This document shows, piece by piece, positions 40,895-48,858 of a stretch of DNA of 64,000 bases. Under the pieces are notes generated by a model. It ran no database searches and was not told the DNA's origin. It saw only the letters and a list, made by a program, of their open reading frames with translations. The stretch comes from Actinomadura nitritigenes (lineage in GTDB: Bacteria > Actinomycetota > Actinomycetes > Streptosporangiales > Streptosporangiaceae): contig NZ_JAGEOK010000018.1 of the NCBI RefSeq assembly GCF_017573545.1, positions 1-64,000 on the forward strand, read 5' to 3'. The position numbers and the translations under genes were made by a program. Every line of letters starts with the position of its first letter. Position 1 is the stretch's first letter.

Positions 40895-42640
40895 TCACCT
40901 GTGCGACGCCGCAGGCGGGGGAGAGGCGGCGGGCGTGGAGCCGAACGCGGTCAGGAAGCGGTCGCGGAACGTGCTCATCGGCCAGACCGGCGAGGTCCGC
41001 GCGGGGCGCAGCCCGTCCTGCCAGCCCCAGCCGGAGATCCGGTCCAGCACGGCCGGGTCGCGGGCCACGATCGTGACCGGGACGTCCCGGCTCGCGTTCT
41101 GCCCCGCGATCGTCGGCGCGGGCTGGTGGTCGCCGAGGAAGACCAGCACGGTGTTCTTCGTCCCGTAGGTCAGCATGTAGGAGACGAGGGTGTTCAGCGT
41201 GTACTCGATCGACCTGCGGTACTCGCCGCGGATCCTCCCGGACGACGGCCACGCCGCGTTCTCGCCCTTGCCCATGCCGTCGAACACCGACCCGTCGCCG
41301 ACCGCGTTCCAGGGGACCGGGCTCGGGATCGACGCCCACGGCGCGTGGCTCGACACCAGCGCCAGCTCCGCCATCACCGGCCGGCGCCCGGACGCGGCGA
41401 GCTCGTCGCGCTGCAGCGTGTTCAGCGTGTACTGGTCGGGCATGGTCGCGTAGCTGAACCGGGGCCCCTTGTAGCCGAGGTTCCGGTCGTCGTAGACCTT
41501 GTCGTAGCCGTAGAACGACGCCTCCGGCCACGCCCGGGTGATCGCCGGCTGGACGGTGAGCGTCCGCCAGCCCGCCTCGCCGAACGCACGGGTGAGCGTG
41601 AACCGGCTGCTCGACGTCAGCGTCCGGTACCGCTGCTGGTTGTCGATCCACAGCCCGGACAGCAGCGTCGAGTGCGCGAGCCAGCTGCCGCCGCCCGCCG
41701 TCGAGGAGGTGAGGTAGCCGCTGCGGGCGCCGAACCCGGCCTCCTTCAGCCGCCGGGTGCCCGCGTCCAGCACCGCGTCCACCTGGGGCGCGTACTCCGG
41801 GTGCTCGACCGCCGAGCGCCCGTAGCTCTCCACGAACGCCAGGACGACGTCCTTGCCGCGCAGTCCCGTCAGCATCCGGCTCGGGGGAGTGTTCCGGAAG
41901 GCGTCTACCGAGGCCTGCCTGGCGAACACCCCGCGGTCCTTCAGGCTCGTCCGCACCTGCCGGGCGTGGTCGTAGGCGAGCCGGGCGGCGCCGCCCGAAG
42001 CCAGCGGCACGCCGGGGACGGCCTGCGCGCCCAGCGCGGCGGACGCGACCCACGCCGTCCCGAGGACCGCGACGCCCCGGCCCGTCCACGCCCGGTGCCG
42101 GGCGGCCAGCCGGGTCAGCCGCAGCACCGCCAGCGCCATCAGCACCGGCACGGCGACCACCAGCAGCACGATGAGCGCGGTGAGGCCGATCGCGGCCGGG
42201 CGGCCGACGGAGGTGTCGATGAACTCGAACCCCGGCCGCAGGAAGCTCCAGTCGAAGACGGGGTTGAACGGCCGCACCAGGACCGCGTCGAAGCCCATGT
42301 CGAGGACCTTGAGGATGACCAGCACCCCCAGCACCGCGCCCGCCGGCGCCGCGACCCACCGCCGCGCCCGCGCCGGGAGCACCAGCGCCAGCGCCGCGAC
42401 GACCAGCGCCTCCACCGGGATCCGGACGAACTGCCCGGCCGACAGCCGGCCGAGCCGGTCCGGCGCGTCCAGGGCGAACAGCACCAGCGCGCACGCCAGC
42501 GCCGTCGTCACCCATCCCGCGACGCGCCGTGCCCGCCCCGCCGGAGGCGCGTCGCCTCCGCCCGGCCCGTCCCCGTGCTCCCGCGCGTCCTCGCCCCCGC
42601 GCTGTCCGCCCGCCGAGCGGAACGCATGAAACACCGACAT
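40895..42640 (-). CDS. LtaS-like membrane sulfatase-fold protein (phosphoglycerol/phospho-sugar transferase family)
   Basis: The 581-residue protein has a cytosolic N-terminus, about five membrane helices (45-215) and a large extracytoplasmic sulfatase-type domain. Metal and nucleophile motifs are KDVVLAFVESYGRS, the GGGSWLAHSTLLSG segment with the candidate Ser/Thr nucleophile, and VLVFLGDHQPAP with metal-binding Asp and His. Relatives include lipoteichoic acid synthases and phosphoethanolamine-type transferases. The donor and acceptor here are unknown. The ATG at 42640 is preceded by GGGGAGA with ideal spacing; an upstream in-frame ATG at 42712 has less support. Confidence 0.82.
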   Translation of the reverse strand: MSVFHAFRSAGGQRGGEDAREHGDGPGGGDAPPAGRARRVAGWVTTALACALVLFALDAPDRLGRLSAGQFVRIPVEALVVAALALVLPARARRWVAAPAGAVLGVLVILKVLDMGFDAVLVRPFNPVFDWSFLRPGFEFIDTSVGRPAAIGLTALIVLLVVAVPVLMALAVLRLTRLAARHRAWTGRGVAVLGTAWVASAALGAQAVPGVPLASGGAARLAYDHARQVRTSLKDRGVFARQASVDAFRNTPPSRMLTGLRGKDVVLAFVESYGRSAVEHPEYAPQVDAVLDAGTRRLKEAGFGARSGYLTSSTAGGGSWLAHSTLLSGLWIDNQQRYRTLTSSSRFTLTRAFGEAGWRTLTVQPAITRAWPEASFYGYDKVYDDRNLGYKGPRFSYATMPDQYTLNTLQRDELAASGRRPVMAELALVSSHAPWASIPSPVPWNAVGDGSVFDGMGKGENAAWPSSGRIRGEYRRSIEYTLNTLVSYMLTYGTKNTVLVFLGDHQPAPTIAGQNASRDVPVTIVARDPAVLDRISGWGWQDGLRPARTSPVWPMSTFRDRFLTAFGSTPAASPPPAASHR

Positions 42641-42782
42641 GTCGGTTCTCCCCAGCCTGGCCCGTGACCGCCGTGCCCCCGGCCCGGCGCCGATCGCGCG
42701 CGGTGGGCACATCCGGTTGTACGGTTCGCGGCGTTCGTCGGTTCAGCCGGAGATGCCGCCGAGGGGCTGCTAGCGTCCGGCC

Positions 42783-43040
42783 ATGGTGATGTGGCGAAGC
42801 CTCCCGCCGGAGCGGGTCGCGCAACTGAAGGCGTTCGAGTCGGGCTCCCCGCTCCCGTTCACGGTGAGGCTGCGTGGATACGACGCCGTGCAGGTGCGCG
42901 ACTACTTCCGGCGGCTCGCCGCGGCCGCCGGCGCCGGGAGCGCCGACGGGATCGAGCGCCCGGCCTTCGGCGTCTCGCTGCGCGGGTACGACCGCCGCCA
43001 GGTCGACGCCTTCCTGGAGCCGTTCTTCCCCGGCGCCTGA
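42783..43040 (+). CDS. Small protein with two DivIVA-like LRGYD repeats
   Basis: The 85-residue protein contains two copies of a 20-residue unit, FTVRLRGYDAVQVRDYFRRL and FGVSLRGYDRRQVDAFLEPF, joined by a small-residue linker. The F-x-V-x-LRGYD-x-xQVD-x-F pattern is that of the DivIVA N-terminal domain, which inserts hydrophobic side chains into curved membrane. The coiled coil that follows in DivIVA/Wag31 is missing. The second start candidate is the ATG at 42789. It could be a membrane-curvature-binding helper or a decoy. Its only neighbours are convergent or divergent genes. Confidence 0.7.
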   Translation: MVMWRSLPPERVAQLKAFESGSPLPFTVRLRGYDAVQVRDYFRRLAAAAGAGSADGIERPAFGVSLRGYDRRQVDAFLEPFFPGA

Positions 43041-43076
43041 ACCGGGGCATGCCGGGCAGGGGCCGGGGCGTGAGAA

Positions 43077-43111
43077 GGCCGCCGCGGGGACGGTGCGTCC
43101 TCGCGGCGGCC
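43077..43111. terminator. Bidirectional hairpin between convergent genes
   Basis: Arms 43077-43091 and 43097-43111 pair over 15 positions with a single G-T, around a GGTGC loop. The hairpin lies between the mini-DivIVA gene and the alcohol dehydrogenase gene. Confidence 0.75.
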
Positions 43112-43143
43112 TCTCCCGTTCCGGGGCGCCGTGCGGCGGCCGG

Positions 43144-44292
43144 TCAGTACTTGATCAGGCCGCGGATGTTCTTGCCGTCCCGCATGTCCTGGTAGCCCTG
43201 GTTGACCTCGTCCAGGGTGTAGGTCTTGGTGACCAGCTCGTCCAGCTTGAGCTTGCCCTCCTCGTACAGGCGCAGGAGGCGGGTGACGTCGCGGCGCGGG
43301 TTGGCGTTGCCGAAGATGCAGCCGACCAGCTCCTTGCGCTGCATCGCCAGGTCGAACAGGTTGAGCTTGACGTCCTCCTGCATGACCGGCGCGACGGCCG
43401 TGACGACGCCGCGGCCGCCCTTGGTGACCATGCCCATCATCGGGCCGATGAGGTCGCCGGTGGCCGTCCCCACGGTCAGGATGACCTTGTCGGCGTTGGC
43501 GCCCCAGGTCATCTCCGCGACCATCGCCTGGGCCTCCTCGATGGAGGCGGCGCTGTGCGTGGCGCCGAAGACGCTGGTGGCCTTCTCCCGCTTCCACTCG
43601 ACCGGGTCGACCGCGATGACGTGCCGGGCGCCGGCCATCGCCGCGCCCTGCACCGCGTTCATGCCGATGCCGCCGATCCCGATCACCACGACGGTGTCGC
43701 CGGCCCGCACGCCGGCGGCGTTGACCGCCGAGCCCCAGCCGGTGGTGACGCCGCAGCCGACCAGCGCGGCCTTGTCGAGCGGGATCCAGTCGTCGATCTT
43801 GATGACGGACGACTCGTTGACCACCGTGTACGGCTCGAACGTGCCGGTGCAGCACATCGTGCCGAGGTCCTCGCCGTTCTTGGAGTGGTGCCGCGAGGTC
43901 ATGTCGCTGATCTGCCGGCCCGACAGCAGGAAGGCGCCGAGGTCGCAGATGTGCTGGCGGCCCTGCGCGCAGGACGGGCAGCGGCCGCACGCCGGGATGA
44001 AGGACAGGACGACGTGGTCGCCCTCCTTCACCGAGGTGACGCCCGGGCCGACCTCGACGATCTCGCCGGCGCCCTCGTGCCCGCCGATCACCGGGAACTG
44101 CTTCCAGCCCATCAGGTCGGCGATCTCTTTGTCGATCACCATGTCACCGGTGACCATGTGCTCGTCGGAGTGGCACAGGCCGGACGCCGCGAGCTTGACC
44201 TTGACCTCACCCGCCTTGGGGTCGTCGAGTTCGATGTCCTCGACGCTCCATTCGGTGTTCTTGTCCCACAGGATCGCCGCTCGAGTCTGCAC
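43144..44292 (-). CDS. NDMA-dependent-type zinc alcohol dehydrogenase
   Basis: The 382-residue medium-chain dehydrogenase has catalytic zinc ligands GLCHSDEHM and GGHEGAGEIVEVG, structural zinc cysteines ACGRCPSCAQGRQHIC, and the Rossmann motif VIGIGGIGMNAVQGA. The ending GKNIRGLIKY and the start MQTRAAILWDKNTEWSVEDIEL match the actinobacterial class assayed with N,N-dimethyl-4-nitrosoaniline, in which NAD(H) stays tightly bound and an external acceptor reoxidises it. Mycofactocin is the natural acceptor for related enzymes; no mycofactocin genes are in the window. The GTG at 44292 follows GAGGGGG. The 272-bp upstream gap includes an AT-rich stretch near 44325-44375 that probably holds its promoter. 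Confidence 0.88.
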   Translation of the reverse strand: MQTRAAILWDKNTEWSVEDIELDDPKAGEVKVKLAASGLCHSDEHMVTGDMVIDKEIADLMGWKQFPVIGGHEGAGEIVEVGPGVTSVKEGDHVVLSFIPACGRCPSCAQGRQHICDLGAFLLSGRQISDMTSRHHSKNGEDLGTMCCTGTFEPYTVVNESSVIKIDDWIPLDKAALVGCGVTTGWGSAVNAAGVRAGDTVVVIGIGGIGMNAVQGAAMAGARHVIAVDPVEWKREKATSVFGATHSAASIEEAQAMVAEMTWGANADKVILTVGTATGDLIGPMMGMVTKGGRGVVTAVAPVMQEDVKLNLFDLAMQRKELVGCIFGNANPRRDVTRLLRLYEEGKLKLDELVTKTYTLDEVNQGYQDMRDGKNIRGLIKY

Positions 44293-44534
44293 GGGGCCCC
44301 CTCGCTGGTTCAGGCTGAAGATTCGTCAAAAATAGACGTTTCCGGCCCCGTGTGTCGACATCCGAATCAGATTATGTTCCCGCCTTGACGCCCCGCTCGG
44401 GCCGGGTGTCCGGCGACCCGTCCGCACGGGCCCGCACCGCGATGACCACGCGCGTTCCGTGTCCGCGGGGTGACGGAGCGGGGACGCGCGGTCGCCCGCC
44501 GGAATCCGTCCCGGCGGCATTCCCGGAACCTTCG

Positions 44535-44568
44535 GGCCCGTCAGCGGCCCGTCAGGGCGGCCCGTCAG
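44535..44568. repeat. Triple GGCCCGTCAG direct repeat at the end of the DsbA-like gene
   Basis: GGCCCGTCAG occurs at 44535-44544, 44546-44555 and 44559-44568. The last copy contains the gene's stop codon (TCA on the plus strand), and each other copy carries an identical reverse TGA. It looks like slippage or local duplication at the gene end. Confidence 0.55.
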
Positions 44569-45203
44569 CGCGGCTCGCTCCAGGCGCGGTCGAGGGCCTG
44601 TGCGAACGCCTCCGCGGGCTGCGCGCCGGACACGCCGTAACGGCGGTCGATGACGAAGAACGGGACGCCGGTCGCGCCGAGCCGCCGCGCCTCGTGCTGG
44701 TCGGCCTCCACCTCGGCGGCGAACTTCCCGGACGCGAGCACGTCGCGGGCCGCCGCCGCGTCCAGCCCGGCCTCCGCGGCGACCTCGACCAGCGAGTCGC
44801 GGTCGAACACCGAGCGCCGGTCGGTGAAGTGCGCCTTGTAGAGGGCCTCGACCACGTCGCCCTGCACGCCCTGCTCGCCCGCCAGGTGCACGAGCCGGTG
44901 GGCGTCGGCGGTGTTGCCCACCCGCCCGCCCTCCAGGTGGTACTCCAGCCCGACTCCGGCGGCGCGCTCCTCCATCTGCCGGTTCATCTGGACGGCCTGG
45001 TCACGTGCCATGCCGAACTTCGCGGACAGCATGTCCGCCACGTCCTCCGTCTTCCCCGCCGGGTAGGACGGGTCGAGCTGGAACGCCCGGTAGGCGATCT
45101 CGATCCGGTCGCGGTGCTCGAAACCGCCGAGCGCCCGCTCGAACTGGCGCTTCCCGATGTAGCACCAGGGGCAGATGACGTCGGACCAGATCTCGACACG
45201 CAT
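44565..45203 (-). CDS. DsbA-family (FrnE-like) oxidoreductase
   Basis: The 212-residue cytosolic thioredoxin-fold protein has the redox motif CPWC in VEIWSDVICPWCYIGKRQFE at the N-terminus, a helical insertion, and the cis-proline loop TGVPFFVID. FrnE-like proteins are disulfide isomerases or polyketide-tailoring relatives; several protect against oxidative stress. No signal peptide is present when the ATG at 45203 is used, with AAAGGTG upstream. It stands between the alcohol dehydrogenase and the phosphonate cluster and has no obvious functional tie to either. Confidence 0.9.
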   Translation of the reverse strand: MRVEIWSDVICPWCYIGKRQFERALGGFEHRDRIEIAYRAFQLDPSYPAGKTEDVADMLSAKFGMARDQAVQMNRQMEERAAGVGLEYHLEGGRVGNTADAHRLVHLAGEQGVQGDVVEALYKAHFTDRRSVFDRDSLVEVAAEAGLDAAAARDVLASGKFAAEVEADQHEARRLGATGVPFFVIDRRYGVSGAQPAEAFAQALDRAWSEPR

Positions 45204-45266
45204 GGGACACCTTTCGCGAAGACGGTTGCCCCACTGCAACGCCCGGCGGCCCGCATCGATTTCCGG

Positions 45267-46331
45267 TCACGCGCGCGGAGCCACGCCCACGCGGACCGAG
45301 GCCGACCGCGCCGCCTCCGCGAGCGCGGCGTCCAGGTCGTCCAGCGGGTGGACGGCGCCGAGCAGCGCCTCGACGGGAAGGCGGGCGGCGGCGGACTCGG
45401 TCCAGGTGGCGGCCTCCGCGAGGTCCGCGGGCGCGTAGTTGTGGACGCCCCGCACCGTGAGCAGGCCCCGCACCAGGTCCTGCGCCTCCCAGTCCAGCGG
45501 CGCGCCGGGCGAGACCGTCCCGGCGAGCACGACGGTCCCGCCGGTCGCGGTGCGCGCCACCGCGGACCGGGCGGCGGCGGGCGCCCCGGACAGCTCGATG
45601 TAGAGATCGGCGGGCGGCGGCTCGGCGGCGGGACCGACCGCGTTCTCGGCGCCCATCAGCATCGCGGTCGCGCGGCGTCCGGGATCGGGATCGACGGCCG
45701 TGACCGCCGCGCCCCGCCCGGCGAGCATCGCGGTCGCCAGCAGGCCGAGCAGGCCCGCGCCGCAGACCGTGGCGTTCAGCCCGGCCACCCCGGCGCCGCC
45801 CGCCGACACGGCCGCGACCGCCGTCGCCGTCGCGCAGCCGAGCGGCGCCGCCAGCGCGGCCGGGAGGTCCGGGGGCACCACCGCGAGCGGCGTGCCGGCG
45901 CGGACGAGCACGTGGCTGGCGTAGCCGCCCGACAGCGGCCCCGCCTCCGCCAGCGCCGCGTGACCGTACTTGAACAGCCGCTCGCACTTCTGCGGCAGGC
46001 CCCGGCGGCAGCGCGGGCACGCGCCGCACGCCGCGTAGATCCCGACCGCGACCCGGTCCCCGACCGCGACGTCCCGTCCCCGGACGTCGCGCGGCGCCGG
46101 GCCGTCCCCGAGGCGGACGACCCGTCCGACGGTCTCGTGGCCGAGCACCCCGGGCGCGGGCCCGGGCCGGCGCCCGGAGACGGTGTGCAGGTCCGAACCG
46201 CAGATCGTCGCGAGCTCCACCTCGACCAGCGCCTCGCCCGGCGCCGGGTCCGGCGGATCCACCGCGACGGCCCGGTGGCGCCCGCCCACGCCCGGCCACA
46301 CCATGGCGACCGGGCCCCGGCGCGCGGTCAC
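45267..46331 (-). CDS. Phosphonate-associated zinc-binding alcohol dehydrogenase (HpnZ-like)
   Basis: The 354-residue medium-chain dehydrogenase has catalytic Cys in TICGSDLHTVSGRRPGP, GHETVGRVV, and structural zinc cysteines ACGACPRCRRGLPQKC. VCGAGLLGLLATAMLA binds the nucleotide. It is the last gene of a run with phnD, phnC and phnE, and its GTG start overlaps the phnE stop (GTGA). The sequence and setting match the family proposed to belong to phosphonate catabolism (TIGR03366 as I recall it). It may act on the aldehyde released by the hydrolase or on an upstream phosphonate alcohol; neither is shown. Confidence 0.82.
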   Translation of the reverse strand: MTARRGPVAMVWPGVGGRHRAVAVDPPDPAPGEALVEVELATICGSDLHTVSGRRPGPAPGVLGHETVGRVVRLGDGPAPRDVRGRDVAVGDRVAVGIYAACGACPRCRRGLPQKCERLFKYGHAALAEAGPLSGGYASHVLVRAGTPLAVVPPDLPAALAAPLGCATATAVAAVSAGGAGVAGLNATVCGAGLLGLLATAMLAGRGAAVTAVDPDPGRRATAMLMGAENAVGPAAEPPPADLYIELSGAPAAARSAVARTATGGTVVLAGTVSPGAPLDWEAQDLVRGLLTVRGVHNYAPADLAEAATWTESAAARLPVEALLGAVHPLDDLDAALAEAARSASVRVGVAPRA

Positions 46332-47161
46332 GGTGCGAGCCTGCGCCGGACGAAGGAGCTGAGCAGGTCCACCGCCACGACCAGGACGAGCACCATCAGG
46401 ATGTAGGTGAGCATCTGGTCGAACCGGAACTCCTGGATCGACTGGTTGATGAGGAACCCGATGCCCCCGGCGCCGACCAGGCCGAGCACCAGCGACGCGC
46501 GCACGTTGACGTCCAGCCGGTACAGCACCAGGCCGACCAGCTGCGGCACGCACGCCGGCAGCACCGCGTGCGCGACCAGCTGCGCGCGGCTCGCGCCGGC
46601 GATCCGCAGCGCCTGCGCCGGGCCGTCGTCGACCTCCTCCATCGCCTCCGACCACAGCTTGCCCATCACACCGGTGTTGTTGCAGACCAGCGCGAGGACC
46701 CCGGCGAACGGGCCGAGCCCGACCGCGGTCACGAAGACCAGCGCGAACACCACGTCCGGCACGGCGCGCAGGAACGACATGACGCCCCGCGCCGCCTGGT
46801 AGACGGCGCCGTTGCCGTTGACGGCGCGCGACCCGAGCGCGCACAGCACGACCGTGAACGGGATGGACAGCGTCGTCCCGAGCAGCCCGATCCACAGCGT
46901 CACCAGGCAGGCGTGCAGGCCGTCCTTGACGACGGGGTCCCAGGCGAGGTCGGGCGGGACGGCCTCGGAGACGAAGCGGACCATGCCGTGCCAGCCGTCG
47001 ACCAGCATCCCGGGATCCATGCCGGTGCCGATCCACGCGGCGACGTGCAGCGCCACGAGGACGGCGACGACGGCGCCGCCGATCGCCAGCGTGCGGGGGC
47101 TGCGCCGCCTGCGCGGCACGGGCAGCCGTTCGGGGGCGCGCTCGGTCACGAGAACGCTCAT
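46328..47161 (-). CDS. phnE: Phosphonate ABC transporter permease
   Basis: The 277-residue membrane protein has about five helices. The PhnE-type EAA loop is ALRIAGASRAQLVAHAVLPACVPQLVGLVLYRLDVNVRASLVLGLVGAGGIG. Upstream FLRAVPDVVFALVFV is also diagnostic. The N-terminal 25 residues are cytosolic and arginine-rich. Stop and start overlap both neighbours, so PhnC, PhnE and the dehydrogenase are coupled. Confidence 0.93.
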   Translation of the reverse strand: MSVLVTERAPERLPVPRRRRSPRTLAIGGAVVAVLVALHVAAWIGTGMDPGMLVDGWHGMVRFVSEAVPPDLAWDPVVKDGLHACLVTLWIGLLGTTLSIPFTVVLCALGSRAVNGNGAVYQAARGVMSFLRAVPDVVFALVFVTAVGLGPFAGVLALVCNNTGVMGKLWSEAMEEVDDGPAQALRIAGASRAQLVAHAVLPACVPQLVGLVLYRLDVNVRASLVLGLVGAGGIGFLINQSIQEFRFDQMLTYILMVLVLVVAVDLLSSFVRRRLAP

Positions 47162-47919
47162 GCGTGGACCTCCTCGTCCGCGGTGTAGAGGGCGGACACC
47201 TGTTCCTGGGGCACCTCCGCGGCCGGGCCGGCGAACGCGATCCGGCCGCCGCGCAGCCCGACCAGGCGGTCGGCGTGGCGGCGGGCCAGCTCCGGCTGGT
47301 GCAGCACCGCCGCGACCGCGATCGACTCCGACCGGGCGAGGTCCGTCATCACGGCCATGACGTTCTCGGCGGCGGACGGGTCCAGCGCGGAGACCGGCTC
47401 GTCGGCCAGCAGCACCTCCGCGCGCTGGCACAGGGCGCGGGCGAGCGCGACCCGCTGCTGCTGCCCGCCGGACAGCGCGGCGACCCGCTCGTGCGCCCGG
47501 TCGGCCAGGCCGACCCGGTGCAGGCACGCCATCGCCTCCTCGCGCAGCTCGCGCGGGAAGGCGGCGGGCGCCCAGGACCGGCGCAGCGGCAGCCGGCCGA
47601 GCGCGCCCGCGCAGACGTTGTCCAGCGCCGTCCTCCGCCGCACCAGGTGGATCTGCTGGAACACCATGGCGACGCGGGTGCGGGCGCGGTCGGCCGCCCG
47701 GGACCCGTCGAGCAGGTCGGTGCCGAACACCCCGGCCCGCCCCGCGTCGGGGCGGACGAGCCCGACCACGCACTTCAGCGCGGTCGACTTGCCCGACCCG
47801 TTGGCCCCGAGGAGCGCGACCACCTCCCCGGGGGCCACGTCGAGGTCGAAGCCGGACAGCACCGTGCGGCCGCCGAAGGACTTGCGCAGGCCGCGGACCG
47901 TGAGCGCGTTCGCGGTCAT
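47158..47919 (-). CDS. phnC: Phosphonate ABC transporter ATP-binding protein
   Basis: The 253-residue ATPase has Walker A GANGSGKST, Q-loop VFQQIHLVRRRTALDNVCAGALGR (the PhnC-type sequence after the Q-loop), signature LSGGQQQRVALARAL, Walker B VLLADEPVSALD and the switch His in VLHQPELAR. It overlaps phnE by ATGA. phnD lies 4 bases upstream. Confidence 0.95.
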   Translation of the reverse strand: MTANALTVRGLRKSFGGRTVLSGFDLDVAPGEVVALLGANGSGKSTALKCVVGLVRPDAGRAGVFGTDLLDGSRAADRARTRVAMVFQQIHLVRRRTALDNVCAGALGRLPLRRSWAPAAFPRELREEAMACLHRVGLADRAHERVAALSGGQQQRVALARALCQRAEVLLADEPVSALDPSAAENVMAVMTDLARSESIAVAAVLHQPELARRHADRLVGLRGGRIAFAGPAAEVPQEQVSALYTADEEVHA

Positions 47920-47923
47920 GGCG

Positions 47924-48832
47924 CTACAGGTTCTTCTCGGTCAGGCCGAGCGTCCGAGCCAGGTCGAACAGCGGCTGGTAGGTCTGCTTCGTCACCGGCA
48001 CGAGCGGGCCGGGCTCGACGTCGAGGAACGCTCCCGCCTTCGCCACGTCCTGCGGGGACAGCGTGGTCAGCGCGGAGACGAGCTTGCTCTTGAACGCCGG
48101 GTCGAGGCCCTTGGCGACGGTGATCGGGTCGTTCGGGATCGGGTCGGACGCCCAGATCTGCTTGTACTTCGCGGCGTCGAACTGGTGCTCCGACGTCGAG
48201 GTGGCCTGCTGCTGCGTGTTGATCTCCGCGGCGTCGACCTTGCCGTAGGTCAGCGCGAGCAGCGACTGCGGGTGGCCGCCGGCGTACTGGAGCTTGACGT
48301 CGGACTCCGACAGCCCCGCCTTCCGGATGGCGTAGCGGGGCAGCGCGTCGCCCGACGTCGACCCCGCGTCCGAGAGCGCGAGGGTGCGGCCCTTGAGGTC
48401 GGCGACGGACGCGATCGGGCTGTCCTTCTTCACCCAGATGCCGGCCTTGTAGGTCGACACGGACCTGTCCGGGTTGCCGAAGGACACGACGGGCTCGGCG
48501 CCGGTGCGCTGCGACGCGAACACGAACCCGAGCGGGCCGAACTGCGCCACGTCGAGCTTCTTGTTCTGCAGCGCGAGGACCTCGGCGGAGTAGCCCTGCA
48601 CGATCTGCACCTCGACGGGGCAGCCGAGCTTGGCCTCCAGGGCCTTGCCCAGCGTCTTGTACGCGGGCGTCAGCTTGGCGGCGTCCTCGAACGGCTCGAC
48701 GCCGAAGCGGACCTTGCCGCCGGGGCAGGACCCCTTCGCGGCGCCGGACGAGCCGTCGCCGCAGCCGGTCAGGGCGAGGGCGGCCGCGGGGACGAGCGCG
48801 GCCAGCGCGAGGGAGAGCCGGAAACGGCGCAT
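47924..48832 (-). CDS. phnD: Phosphonate ABC transporter substrate-binding lipoprotein
   Basis: The 302-residue precursor has a signal peptide with lipobox ALTGC (Cys24 counted from the ATG at 48832). The mature part shows PhnD features: RFGVEPFEDAAKLTPAYKTLGKALEAKLGCPVE, LDVAQFGPLGFVFA, KDSPIASVADLKGRTLALSDAGSTSG. It should capture 2-aminoethylphosphonate or a related compound. The start at 48832 is preferred because AAAGG lies 7 bases upstream; an in-frame ATG at 48847 has none. The gene begins 26 bases after the FAD oxidoreductase stop. Confidence 0.94.
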   Translation of the reverse strand: MRRFRLSLALAALVPAAALALTGCGDGSSGAAKGSCPGGKVRFGVEPFEDAAKLTPAYKTLGKALEAKLGCPVEVQIVQGYSAEVLALQNKKLDVAQFGPLGFVFASQRTGAEPVVSFGNPDRSVSTYKAGIWVKKDSPIASVADLKGRTLALSDAGSTSGDALPRYAIRKAGLSESDVKLQYAGGHPQSLLALTYGKVDAAEINTQQQATSTSEHQFDAAKYKQIWASDPIPNDPITVAKGLDPAFKSKLVSALTTLSPQDVAKAGAFLDVEPGPLVPVTKQTYQPLFDLARTLGLTEKNL

Positions 48833-48858
48833 GGAAGGGCCTTTCATGGGGTCAGAGG

